A program made the position numbers and the translations under genes. 24,056 nucleotides of DNA from QHBQ01 sp038230695 (GTDB lineage: Bacteria; Chloroflexota; Chloroflexia; QHBQ01). The DNA lies in NCBI GenBank assembly GCA_038230695.1, contig JBBRMT010000040.1, positions 1 to 24,056 on the forward strand, read 5' to 3'. The notes below the pieces were generated by a model. It was not told the origin of the DNA, did no database searches, and worked only from the letters and a program-made list of their open reading frames with translations. Positions 1 to 7,029 of the stretch are shown here, piece after piece. Position 1 is the stretch's first letter; each line of letters begins with the position of its first letter.

Positions 1-388
1 CCTGCTCGATGGCAAGTTGTACACCGTTGCGGGTGGGGATACCATCGGAGGCATCCGCGCCGCTGGTGGGCAGGTCAACTGCAATCTTGATTACGCCCTT
101 GCTGCCCGCTGCGCCAACTACTACTGGCGTGCTGGCAGTGCCGGTTGTCGCTGAGGTTGCGCCAGCGGTGGGAGTTGTGCCAGTCATAACCGAGCCGGGA
201 GTCATTACTGCCGTGCTGGTCATCACCGTGGTGGGGGCCATTGCAGCAGCGGTGGGGCTGGATACAGCCGCCGTAGTGGGCGCTGGCGCTGGCGTGTTGG
301 TCGCAGCGGTGCCACCGCAGGCGCTCAGGATCATGCTGGTGAGCATCAGGGCGGCGGTTAGCGAACCGAGTCTCTTCATTACCTTCAT
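1..388 (-). CDS. Branched-chain amino acid-type ABC transporter substrate-binding lipoprotein (5' part, partial)
   Basis: The reading frame starts at ATG 388 and runs off the left edge after 129 codons. A strong GGAGG lies about 8 bases upstream of the start. The N-terminus has a Lys/Arg-rich n-region (MKVMKR), a hydrophobic stretch and a lipobox LSAC with the lipidated Cys at residue 24, so the protein should be exported and anchored to the outer face of the membrane. A long Thr/Ala/Pro/Ser-rich linker follows (about residues 27-95). The visible end (IKIAVDLPTSGADASDGIPT, then NGVQLAIEQ) matches the start of the LivJ/LivK periplasmic-binding fold (Peripla_BP_6), whose members bind branched-chain amino acids, amides or other small ligands for an ABC importer. 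The ligand cannot be told from this fragment. The rest of the gene and any permease genes lie outside the window. The plus-strand open frame over the same bases is only the complement of the low-complexity linker. Confidence 0.85.
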   Translation of the reverse strand, partial: MKVMKRLGSLTAALMLTSMILSACGGTAATNTPAPAPTTAAVSSPTAAAMAPTTVMTSTAVMTPGSVMTGTTPTAGATSATTGTASTPVVVGAAGSKGVIKIAVDLPTSGADASDGIPTRNGVQLAIEQ

Positions 389-460
389 ATAACTTTCCCT
401 CCTTGTAGGAACTAACGATTGTGCTTGCAGCTGCGCCGCGTTGCGCTGCCGCAATCAATT

Positions 461-607
461 CTACACCCATGCCAGCGGGATCATCCCCTTGCGCTCCACA
501 ACCTTTGCCTCAGTCGAATGCTGCCCGGCCGGACTGTTAGCATGAGCGCGGCGTAGCCTGGTCTTATGGAAGCTGCTGGTTACCTGATTTTGGGGGCGAA
601 CTGCCAT
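461..607 (-). CDS. Possible 48-aa leader ORF upstream of the binding-protein gene
   Basis: On the minus strand a 48-codon frame runs from ATG 607 to a TAG at 461-463, inside the long leader between the consensus promoter (715-744) and the lipoprotein gene start (388). It begins MAVRPQNQV and ends MIPLAWV. A weak AGGG lies about 9 bases before the ATG. I do not recognise the peptide. It could be a translated upstream ORF that affects the lipoprotein gene, or a chance frame in a GC-rich leader. The position downstream of a good promoter is the only supporting argument. Confidence 0.2.
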   Translation of the reverse strand: MAVRPQNQVTSSFHKTRLRRAHANSPAGQHSTEAKVVERKGMIPLAWV

Positions 608-714
608 GTGGTACAACCCTGCTCAATTCTAATCACCACCACACGGGGCGGGGTTTAAGGCAAGCGGGCCACGCGAGCGGTTACAATCAGCCAAAACCGG
701 GATGGGTTACGCGC

Positions 715-744
715 ATTATAGAGCGAGAGATTTGCATTTGTCAA
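715..744 (-). promoter_or_regulatory. Consensus sigma-70-type promoter, minus strand
   Basis: Read on the minus strand, TTGACA (744-739) is followed after 18 bases by TATAAT (720-715). Both hexamers match the consensus exactly. Transcription would start near position 708 and read toward the lipoprotein gene start at 388, giving a 5' leader of about 320 bases. Confidence 0.6.
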
Positions 745-771
745 GAGGCTGATCCACAATTTTGACCTTGC

Positions 772-801
772 TTGCCCAAATTGCAAGCAGCATGGTATAA
801 T
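772..801 (+). promoter_or_regulatory. Promoter of the yebC-ruvC-tlyA operon
   Basis: TTGCCC (772-777), an 18-base spacer and a perfect TATAAT (796-801) lie about 66 bases upstream of the yebC start. No other good promoter is seen between the following close-packed genes, so this one probably serves the whole operon. Confidence 0.55.
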
Positions 802-867
802 TGCGGGCAACTGGCGGGGCGCATCGGCCCTGGCTAATTGCCACAATCTTTGCAGAGGAGCAAAGTC

Positions 868-1626
868 ATGTCTGGACACTCCAAATGGGCGACCATTCGT
901 CGCAAGAAGGAAATTACCGACTCGCGGCGCGGTCAGTTGTTTACCAAGCTGGCCCGCGAAATCACCGTAGCAGCGAAGGAGGGCGGACCAAGCCTCGACT
1001 CCAATTTTCGGCTGCGTATTGCGGTGCAGCGGGCTAGATCTGAAAGTATGCCAGCCGACAACATCCAGCGTTCGATTGATCGGGGCGCTGGCGGCGGCGA
1101 AGGCGGCGCGGCGTTCGAGGAGGTAATGTACGAGGGCTATGGGCCGCACGGCTCGGCGATTATCGTGCAGGCGCTTACCGACAACCGCAACCGCACCGTG
1201 GGCGAGATCCGCTCCACCTTCACCCGTGGCGGCGGCAGCCTCGGCGAAAACGGCTCGGTGATGTGGATGTTCAAGGCCCAGGGGTTGCTTACGGTGGACA
1301 GCGATGGCAAACCCCAGGACGAGGTAGAACTGGCGGCGATTGATGCAGGCGCGGACGATGTAAAGGAGGGTGGCGAGGATGGTCTGATTGATGTTTACGT
1401 TCCCTCCACCGAACTGAAGGCGGCCGAGTCGGCCTTGACCGCTATGAAGCTGAAGGTGATCTCCGCCGAACGCACTATGACCCCTACCACCACGGTAGAG
1501 CTTGGCCCCAAGGAGACCGAGCAGGTGCTGAAGATGGTCGAGCGCCTGGAGGATCTCGACGATGTGCAGCAGGTGTTCACCAACCTGGAGCTTACCGATG
1601 CGGCGATGGCCGCGATGGAAGGCTGA
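868..1626 (+). CDS. yebC: YebC/PmpR-family transcriptional or translational regulatory protein
   Basis: A 252-residue YebC/TACO1-family protein, the usual length. The N-terminus MSGHSKWATIRRKK is the family hallmark (commonly MAGHSKWANIKHRK) and fixes the start at ATG 868, which has GAGGAG 7 bases upstream. An in-frame ATG 30 bases earlier lacks these signals. The internal segments MPADNIQRSIDRG, EEVMYEGYGPHGSAIIV and GEIRSTFTRGGGSLGENGSV are typical of the family. YebC-type proteins are cytoplasmic. Some act as DNA-binding regulators, and recent work on relatives links them to relief of ribosome stalling; this sequence cannot tell which. It is the first gene of the operon and lies 5 bases from ruvC, a common bacterial arrangement. 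Confidence 0.97.
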   Translation: MSGHSKWATIRRKKEITDSRRGQLFTKLAREITVAAKEGGPSLDSNFRLRIAVQRARSESMPADNIQRSIDRGAGGGEGGAAFEEVMYEGYGPHGSAIIVQALTDNRNRTVGEIRSTFTRGGGSLGENGSVMWMFKAQGLLTVDSDGKPQDEVELAAIDAGADDVKEGGEDGLIDVYVPSTELKAAESALTAMKLKVISAERTMTPTTTVELGPKETEQVLKMVERLEDLDDVQQVFTNLELTDAAMAAMEG

Positions 1627-1631
1627 CCGCA

Positions 1632-2138
1632 GTGCGGGTTATGGGCCTGGACCCCGGCACCGCGATCATGGGCTGGGGCGTTGTGGATAGCGATGCCAGT
1701 CGCGGCAAGCTGATTATGGTGGATTACGGGGCGCTCACCACGCGGGCCAAAGCCCCGCTGGTGGAGCGCCTTCCCTTGCTCTATGCCGGGGTGCTTGATG
1801 TGCTGGATCGCTATCAGCCAGAGGCAATGTCGGTGGAGGAGTTGTTCTTCACCAAGAATGTCAGCACTGCGATCAGCGTCGGCCACGCCAGGGGGGTGGC
1901 AATCCTCGCCGCCGCGCACCGCAACGTCCCCGTCTTCGAGTACACCCCTTTGCAGGTGAAGCAGGCAGTGGGCGGCTATGGGCGGGCGGACAAGGCGCAG
2001 ATGCAGGAGATGGTGCGGCTGATGCTGGGCCTGAAAAGCATCCCCCAGCCCGACGATGCCGCCGACGGCCTCGCCCTCGCTATCTGCCATATCCACTCCG
2101 CCCGCTTCACCGCGCTAATCGAAGGAACCGGCTCGTGA
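1632..2138 (+). CDS. ruvC: Crossover junction endodeoxyribonuclease RuvC
   Basis: A 168-residue RuvC, the normal length. RuvC resolves Holliday junctions with RuvAB during recombinational repair. The RNase H-like active site is visible: D7 in MGLDPG, E69/E70 in SVEELFFTKN, and D141/D142 with D145 in PDDAADGLALA. The DNA-contact loop NVSTAISVGHARGV is present. The start is the GTG at 1632, which gives MRVMGLDPG as in the family; ATG 1641 would remove the first beta strand. A GGAAGG lies about 9 bases upstream inside yebC. The stop overlaps the tlyA start in GTGA (2135-2138), so the two are translationally coupled. The usual partners ruvA and ruvB do not follow here and must be elsewhere. Confidence 0.97.
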   Translation: MRVMGLDPGTAIMGWGVVDSDASRGKLIMVDYGALTTRAKAPLVERLPLLYAGVLDVLDRYQPEAMSVEELFFTKNVSTAISVGHARGVAILAAAHRNVPVFEYTPLQVKQAVGGYGRADKAQMQEMVRLMLGLKSIPQPDDAADGLALAICHIHSARFTALIEGTGS

Positions 2139-2974
2139 AGAAGGAGCGGCCCGACGTATTGCTGGTTGAGCGCGGGCTGGCGGAGACTCGCTCACAGGCG
2201 CAGGCATTGATCATGGCCGGGCAGGTCTACAGCGGCGAACGCCGTATTGACAAGCCTGGCACACCGATGGCGATTGACATCCCGCTGGAGGTGCGCGGCG
2301 GGCTGAAGTACGTTTCGCGGGGCGGCCTCAAGCTGGAACACGCCTTGCAAGAGTTTGCCCTGCTACCGTTGCTCCCCGGTAAGGTGGCCGCCGATGTGGG
2401 CGCATCTACCGGCGGTTTCACTGATTGCCTGTTGCAGAACGGTGTGGCCCGCGTCTACGCGATTGATGTAGGCAACGGTCAACTTGCCTGGAAGCTGCGG
2501 CAGGATGCGCGGGTAATCGTGGTGGATGAGACCAACATTCGCTACCTGACGGGATTGGCTGAGTTGGTGGACTTCGCCACAGTTGACGTGTCGTTCATCA
2601 GCCTGAAGCTGGTGCTTCCCGCCATTGCAAAGCTGCTCACCGATGAGGGCTTCATCGTTGCGTTGGTCAAGCCCCAGTTCGAGGTGGGCAAGGGGCAGGT
2701 GGGCAAGGGCGGGGTGGTACGTAAGCCGGAGCAGCATCGCACCGTGCTACACGCGCTGGCCGACTGGCTGGTTGAATACAGCGCGGCCAACCCTGATTTC
2801 GCCCTGCACCTGCGCGGCCTGGCCCGTTCGCCCATCACCGGCCCTGCTGGGAACGTCGAGTTCCTCGCCTACATCAGCCGCCCCCCTGCTTCGAAGTGGG
2901 ATGTTACGAATACGATCGAGCAATTGACCGCACCAACCCCCGACCCGCCAGAGGTAGGGTTGGATGCTGAGTAG
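2135..2974 (+). CDS. tlyA: TlyA-family rRNA 2'-O-methyltransferase (S4 domain plus FtsJ-like fold)
   Basis: A 279-residue protein with an N-terminal S4 RNA-binding domain (about 1-60: DVLLVERGLAETRSQAQ, AGQVYSG) followed by YVSRGGLKL and an FtsJ/RrmJ-type Rossmann methyltransferase. The SAM-binding motif DVGASTGGFTDCLL starts at residue 87. The likely catalytic K-D-K-E set is K66, D151 (DVSFISL), K179 (LVKPQFE) and E242 (NVEFL). TlyA enzymes 2'-O-methylate cytidines in 16S and/or 23S rRNA; the old 'hemolysin' name is historical. The GTG start overlaps the ruvC stop. The C-terminal tail beyond about 250 is proline-rich and probably not conserved. Confidence 0.93.
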   Translation: MKKERPDVLLVERGLAETRSQAQALIMAGQVYSGERRIDKPGTPMAIDIPLEVRGGLKYVSRGGLKLEHALQEFALLPLLPGKVAADVGASTGGFTDCLLQNGVARVYAIDVGNGQLAWKLRQDARVIVVDETNIRYLTGLAELVDFATVDVSFISLKLVLPAIAKLLTDEGFIVALVKPQFEVGKGQVGKGGVVRKPEQHRTVLHALADWLVEYSAANPDFALHLRGLARSPITGPAGNVEFLAYISRPPASKWDVTNTIEQLTAPTPDPPEVGLDAE

Positions 2975-2987
2975 GCAGGAGCGAGCT

Positions 2988-3515
2988 ATGCGCTACCTTG
3001 AAGTGCGCCGCCACACCATACGAGTCAAGCCCGGCGATCATCTGTCGCAGGCGGGTGTCACTCTCGCCCGACAGGTGGGCGACAGGATGGGTTCGTTCGC
3101 TCTGGTGGTTACCAGCGGCATACCGCGTGCCTTCGAGACCGCGATCGCAATGGGCTTCGCGGTTGACGCGCAACTGCCCGGCCTGGCGCAGATAGGCGCG
3201 GCGGTAGAGCAGGAGGTGGCCTGGGATGCCGGTTGCGCCGCCTTCGCCCGCGCCGTCGCGCTCGGCCGCGCCACCGCCGACTACGCTGCACGGCAAGCCG
3301 ACCTCTGGCGCAACATCATCAGCCAGATCCCCAATGGCTTCAGCGCCCTGGCAATCTCGCACGGTGGTATAATCGAAGCGGGCGCAGTTGCCTGCCTGCC
3401 CGCTGCCGACCACGCAAGCTGGGGCGGCGCTTGCGGCTACTGCGAGGGGGTGCGGCTGGCGTTCGATGGGGAGAAGTGGGTTGGGGTTGAGGTGCTGCGG
3501 GTGAAGCAGCCGTGA
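2988..3515 (+). CDS. Histidine phosphatase superfamily protein (phosphoglycerate mutase-like)
   Basis: A 175-residue branch-1 histidine phosphatase. The start is ATG 2988, preceded by AGGAGC at 7 bases; an upstream in-frame ATG at 2964 lies inside tlyA and lacks a site. The phosphate pocket is recognisable: RRHT at residues 7-10 (H9 as the phosphoryl acceptor), the TSGIPRAFETA segment with R47, and a second histidine H125 in ISHGGIIE. The first motif departs from the usual RHG by having Thr after His. The substrate cannot be assigned: relatives hydrolyse sugar phosphates, nucleotide-linked phosphates or phosphoproteins. It lies 13 bases after tlyA and its stop overlaps the next start (GTGA, 3512-3515), so it is part of the operon. 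Confidence 0.85.
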   Translation: MRYLEVRRHTIRVKPGDHLSQAGVTLARQVGDRMGSFALVVTSGIPRAFETAIAMGFAVDAQLPGLAQIGAAVEQEVAWDAGCAAFARAVALGRATADYAARQADLWRNIISQIPNGFSALAISHGGIIEAGAVACLPAADHASWGGACGYCEGVRLAFDGEKWVGVEVLRVKQP

Positions 3516-3976
3516 ATAACCCCACCGTCCGCCCCCACCCACCCGCCGACGAACCTGCCATCGCCCGCCTGATGCACGGGATGTACGACGAGGGCGACGG
3601 CATCCGCGACATTGACGACGATAAGATCGCCCACACCTTCGCCCATCTGCGGGCAGGGGAGCGGAACGGCGCGTGCCTGGTCGCTGAGGCGGACGGCGGC
3701 ATTGTCGGCTACGCGCTGCTGTTCCCCTTCTGGAGCAGCGAGTATGGCGGCCTGCTGCTGTTGCTCGACGAACTGTATATCGCACCACAGTGGCGCAGCC
3801 AGGGCATCGGCGGCCAGTTCCTTGCCAATATAGAAGGCTACGCCCGCGCCCGCGGCTACGTTGCCCTCAACTTCATCGCCATGAACCACAACACGCGAGC
3901 GATTGACTTCTACCTGCGTCACGATTACTATCTCATCCCCGCCGTCAGCTTCGACAAGCTGCTAGGATTAGGTTGA
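3512..3976 (+). CDS. GNAT-family N-acetyltransferase
   Basis: A 154-residue single-domain GNAT protein, initiated at GTG 3512 in a GTGA overlap with the preceding gene. Motif A is clear: the beta4 strand (LLLLDELYIAP) leads into the acetyl-CoA pyrophosphate loop QWRSQGIGGQFL (about residues 95-106, Q-x-x-x-G-x-G). Motif B follows as LNFIAMNHNTRAIDFYLRHDYY, with the Asn and Tyr positions typical of the family. It would transfer an acetyl group from acetyl-CoA to an amine, but the acceptor is unknown; small-molecule acetylation is more likely than ribosomal-protein acetylation, from the sequence style alone. Its stop codon overlaps a possible TTG start of the next gene. Confidence 0.9.
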   Translation: MNNPTVRPHPPADEPAIARLMHGMYDEGDGIRDIDDDKIAHTFAHLRAGERNGACLVAEADGGIVGYALLFPFWSSEYGGLLLLLDELYIAPQWRSQGIGGQFLANIEGYARARGYVALNFIAMNHNTRAIDFYLRHDYYLIPAVSFDKLLGLG

Positions 3977-3978
3977 AT

Positions 3979-6582
3979 ATGCACATGAGGATACATCGGC
4001 AAGGGCGTGATAAAGCACGCCCCTACGAAGGCAACAATGTAGGGGCGCAATTCATTGCACCCAGCCTCCCTCACCTACGGTACGCCTTCATCATTGCCTT
4101 GTTGCTCACTCTGTTGACCATGCCTGGCAGCCACGCCCAGCAGCAAACCGCAACTGGCCTGCCCATGCCAACCTACAGCCTCGCCTTCGACAACGTGCAG
4201 CGCGGCACTCTCTATGCGGGCGCGGCGGACGGCGTGTACAAATCGAGCGATAGCGGCAGCGCCTGGCAGCGTATTGGCCTGGCGGGTAGCACAGTCTACG
4301 CCGTATTGCCCGACCCCCGCGAGAGCAACCTGCTGTTCGCCGCTTCTACGGGCGGTGTGTTTGTCAGCAGCGATAGTGGCGCTAGCTGGCAGCCGGGCCT
4401 GCGCCTCGCCCCCAGCCTGGCCGCCTACGCCCTCGCCGCCGACCCCAATGCCAAACCTGCCACCATCATTGCCGCTGCCGATGGCGGAGTATACGTCAGC
4501 CACGATCGCGGCGGCTCGTGGCAACTGGCGGGCCTCGGCGGGCAGCGACCCACCAGCCTAGCCTTCGATACCGCCCACGGCACTGCCTATGCGGGCGACG
4601 GCTTCAACCTATATCGCTCCGATAACGGCGGCGCGTGGCAGGCGGTCAGCGGGTTGCTCAAGGCCACCAGCGCGACCAACGGCATTGCGGTCAATAGCCT
4701 GGCGGTGGATAGCAACGCCCATGTCGTCTACGCCGCCACCCAGCGCGGCCTGTACAAGTCGGCGGACGCGGGCAACACCTGGCTGGCGCTGGGTGAAACC
4801 ACCCGCTGCGACTTCGTAGCTCTGCTCATTGGCGCAAGCCGCACCTTCTACGCCAGCTTCAACGGTCGCTTCGAGGTAAGCGCCGACGAGGGCGATAGCT
4901 GGAACCCGGTTGCCACCGCGCCCGCCGCCACCGTCCACGCCGCCGCTCTTACCCCCGATGGCAACACCTGGCTCGCCACCAGCGCGGGCTTGCTGCAAAA
5001 GCAGGGCAGCGCACTTATTCCCGCGATCAGCGACAATCCGCCGATTAGCTCATTCGCCGTGGGTCAGGTGCGGCCCAGCGGCGGCCAGCTAGAGGAGAAC
5101 GATTTCGCGGTGGCGGGCGGCCAACTCTATCGCTCCCGCGACGGCGGCCAACGCTGGCAGGCAATTGCCGCCACACTGCCTGCGCCGGTAAATAGTGTGC
5201 TGCTCACCCAGGGTCAGCTGATCGTCGCCGCCGCCAGCGGGTTGTACAGCAGTGACGATAGTGGCGACACCTGGCACCGTAGCGATACGTCCACCTGCGG
5301 CGCGTTTACCTCGCTGGCGCTCAACCCCAACCAGCCCACCAACCTATACGCCGGTTGCGCCCTCGGCGGCATATATATCTCGCACGATCGGGGTTTGACC
5401 TGGCAGCCGCTCTCAGGGCTAGGCTTGCCTGCAACTCCTGCCAGCGTTGCGGTTGACTCCACCGCCCCCAACACCCTGCTGGCGCTGCTGCCAGGCTATC
5501 GCCAAGCGCCGGTTTATCGCTCACTGGATGGCGGACAGCACTGGCGTAGCGCGTCGCTCGACCTGCCCGCTGACATTACGCCGGTTGCCTTTGTTATTGC
5601 GCCGCAGCCCGCACTTGCCCACCTCGGCCTGATTGCCGCTGAACCCTCACCTTCCACACTTTACCTCGCCTCCGCCGATGGTCGCCTGTTTGCCAGCGCC
5701 GATGGTGGCAGCCACTGGCAGGCGCTGAAGTCGGCTCCCACCGCTGGCTACAGCGACCTGGCGTTGACTCCCGGCCAGTCCGCCAGCCTCTACCTTGCCA
5801 CCAGCGCGGGTATCTACAACTCGCCCGATGCGGGCCTGACCTGGCGGCAGGTTAGCAACGTGCCTGCCCGCCAGCTTGCCTTCACTGGCGCGGGCGCAGA
5901 CACGCGGCTGATTGCTACCACCGCCAGCGCGGCGCTGCTGAACCTCGGCGAAGCAGTAACTGCAGTACCAACGGTGGTCGCGCAACAGCCCCACCCCAGC
6001 GACCCCTCTCCACCGATGCTGGGTGCAGTCAACTTCCCCACAGCTGGCAACCCCACCGCTATCTACTTTCTGGAAACCCATCACAACCTGCAAGGCGACT
6101 TCCTGCGCTTCTGGCAGAAGTATGATGGCCTGCGCGTGTTTGGCTACCCGCTCACCGAGGAGTTCGCCGAGAATGGCCTGAAGGTGCAATACTTCGAGCG
6201 GGTTCGGCTGGAATATCATGCCGAGAACCTCGACCTGAGCATCGAGCCAGTGGTCATCTCCCGTCTGGGCAGCCAGCTAACCTCAGGTCGCTACTTCATC
6301 CCCGCCCGCTTCTTCGCCCCCGACCCCTCGCGCATCTACTTCGCCGACACCAAACACTCGATCCAACATGGCTTCTATACCTACTGGCAGCAGCACGGCG
6401 GCCTGGCGGTGTTTGGCTATCCCATCTCCGAGGAAATCAAAGAGGGCAGCTACTTGGTGCAATGGTTTGAACGCGCCCGCTTCGAGTATCGCCCCGAATA
6501 CGCTGGCACGGTGAACGAGGTGCAGGAGACCCAGCTAGGCCGCCAGATCCTACGGGCCAGAGGCTGGATTGGGCAGGGGTGA
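3979..6582 (+). CDS. Secreted BNR/Asp-box repeat protein with two C-terminal FGYP modules
   Basis: About 867 residues. ATG 3979 has AGG 6 bases upstream; TTG 3973, overlapping the GNAT stop, and ATG 3985 are alternatives. An unusual 35-residue charged leader precedes a signal peptide (AFIIALLLTLLTM... ending SHAQ-QQ), so the protein is exported. The body carries twelve Asp-box motifs of the S-x-D-x-G-x-x-W type, for example SSDSGSAW, SHDRGGSW, SADAGNTW, SRDGGQRW, SHDRGLTW and SPDAGLTW, spaced as in YCF48/sialidase-like seven-bladed propellers; this suggests about two propellers. After a Pro-rich linker come two copies (about 690-775 and 775-855) of a module with the pattern H-x-L/I-x-G-F...FW/YW...GL-x-VFGYP...EE...VQ-F/WFER-R-EY. 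This module recurs in Chloroflexota exoproteins as I recall them and may be a distant LGFP-like, cell-surface-binding repeat. No catalytic residues are identified, so binding or scaffolding is more likely than hydrolysis. Confidence 0.85.
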   Translation: MHMRIHRQGRDKARPYEGNNVGAQFIAPSLPHLRYAFIIALLLTLLTMPGSHAQQQTATGLPMPTYSLAFDNVQRGTLYAGAADGVYKSSDSGSAWQRIGLAGSTVYAVLPDPRESNLLFAASTGGVFVSSDSGASWQPGLRLAPSLAAYALAADPNAKPATIIAAADGGVYVSHDRGGSWQLAGLGGQRPTSLAFDTAHGTAYAGDGFNLYRSDNGGAWQAVSGLLKATSATNGIAVNSLAVDSNAHVVYAATQRGLYKSADAGNTWLALGETTRCDFVALLIGASRTFYASFNGRFEVSADEGDSWNPVATAPAATVHAAALTPDGNTWLATSAGLLQKQGSALIPAISDNPPISSFAVGQVRPSGGQLEENDFAVAGGQLYRSRDGGQRWQAIAATLPAPVNSVLLTQGQLIVAAASGLYSSDDSGDTWHRSDTSTCGAFTSLALNPNQPTNLYAGCALGGIYISHDRGLTWQPLSGLGLPATPASVAVDSTAPNTLLALLPGYRQAPVYRSLDGGQHWRSASLDLPADITPVAFVIAPQPALAHLGLIAAEPSPSTLYLASADGRLFASADGGSHWQALKSAPTAGYSDLALTPGQSASLYLATSAGIYNSPDAGLTWRQVSNVPARQLAFTGAGADTRLIATTASAALLNLGEAVTAVPTVVAQQPHPSDPSPPMLGAVNFPTAGNPTAIYFLETHHNLQGDFLRFWQKYDGLRVFGYPLTEEFAENGLKVQYFERVRLEYHAENLDLSIEPVVISRLGSQLTSGRYFIPARFFAPDPSRIYFADTKHSIQHGFYTYWQQHGGLAVFGYPISEEIKEGSYLVQWFERARFEYRPEYAGTVNEVQETQLGRQILRARGWIGQG
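4002..4062. repeat. Two adjacent palindromic GGGGCG-type repeats inside the 5' coding region
   Basis: Two copies of the dispersed palindrome lie side by side. At 4002-4026 AGGGCGTG...CACGCCCCTAC forms a hairpin. At 4039-4062 GTAGGGGCGCAAT...ATTGCACCC forms another. Both are in the frame of the BNR protein, between its start and its signal peptide. Confidence 0.75.
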
Positions 6583-6590
6583 GCGCGAGT

Positions 6591-6611
6591 GTTGAGGTTT
6601 GAGGTTTGAGT
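6591..6611. repeat. Heptamer tandem repeat (GAGGTTT / CTCAAAC family), copy 1
   Basis: About three units of GAGGTTT follow the end of the BNR gene. The reverse complement of this block recurs at 16974-17000, downstream of the second DUF881 gene. Both copies lie just past gene ends, and the surrounding bases also share GCACTCAGCA-like words. Confidence 0.6.
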
Positions 6612-6660
6612 GTAGGAGCAGGTTGCTGAGTGCTGGGTGTTGAGGACTGGATAAGGATAC

Positions 6661-7001
6661 AGCTAACGGATTCGGTTCAACGGAGAAACGGATGAGGTTG
6701 GCTCTGGACGATGCCTTGTTCTTTACTTGCGCCGTTTGTTCAAGGTACACCGAAAGGAGATTAGCGATGCCACTGAATCCCGAATTGCCTCTTCAAGACC
6801 TCACCTATAACGTCAATGGCGCGGCGATGAAAGTGCATAGCGCGCTTCGGCAAGGCTTGCGCGAAGAGGTGTATCAGAATGCGATGGAGATCGAACTTAA
6901 TCCGTTGGCTAACTCTCTTGAACCGCACGCCACTATGATGTAAACTAAGCTACCGAGAGCAACCAACTCCCCGTTTCTCTGATGAACCGAATCCGTTGGC
7001 T
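6661..7001. mobile_element. Inverted-repeat-bounded element containing a truncated GxxExxY gene
   Basis: The left arm 6661-6701 begins AGCTAACGGATTCGGTTCA. The right arm 6963-7001, read in reverse complement, begins AGCCAACGGATTCGGTTCA. The first 31 bases of the two arms differ at only three positions and both then end in GTTGG. A further partial copy, AATCCGTTGGCT, lies at 6899-6910, exactly where the enclosed gene loses similarity to its family. A related word, AGCTAGCGGATTCG, occurs at 9006-9019. No transposase is present, so this could be a non-autonomous (MITE-like) element or a scar of several insertions. Confidence 0.55.
6767..6943 (+). pseudogene. Truncated GxxExxY-family protein
   Basis: ATG 6767, with AGGAGA 6 bases upstream, opens a 58-codon frame. 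Residues 5-45 (LPLQDLTYNVNGAAMKVHSA, then LRQGLREEVYQNAMEIEL) match the N-terminal half of GxxExxY proteins, a PD-(D/E)xK-nuclease-like family that is normally about 120-130 residues long. After IEL the sequence changes abruptly to NPLANSLEPHATMM, encoded by a fragment of the flanking inverted repeat, and stops. The conserved second half is missing, so the gene is probably dead. GxxExxY proteins have no settled function. The frame can be extended upstream to ATG 6692, but that part overlaps the left repeat arm and has no ribosome binding site. Confidence 0.75.
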
Positions 7002-7029
7002 GACCGATCAATCCTAGAGGAAGACACCA

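Larger units (their letters stand above)
389..867. other. Intergenic region with divergent promoters
   Basis: This 479-base spacer separates the minus-strand lipoprotein gene from the plus-strand yebC operon. It holds two promoter-like sites (715-744 minus, 772-801 plus) and a roughly 320-base leader for the lipoprotein gene with one possible small ORF. I saw no tRNA, recognisable riboswitch or clear intrinsic terminator. Confidence 0.6.

Noticed and set aside
9..392. Plus-strand open frame of 127 codons opposite the lipoprotein gene
   Set aside because: It is the complement of a Thr/Ala/Pro-rich linker. The minus strand has a ribosome binding site, lipobox and recognisable domain start.
655..1149. 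164-codon minus-strand frame overlapping yebC
   Set aside because: It is antisense to a clear yebC, includes both divergent promoters and has no recognisable protein features.
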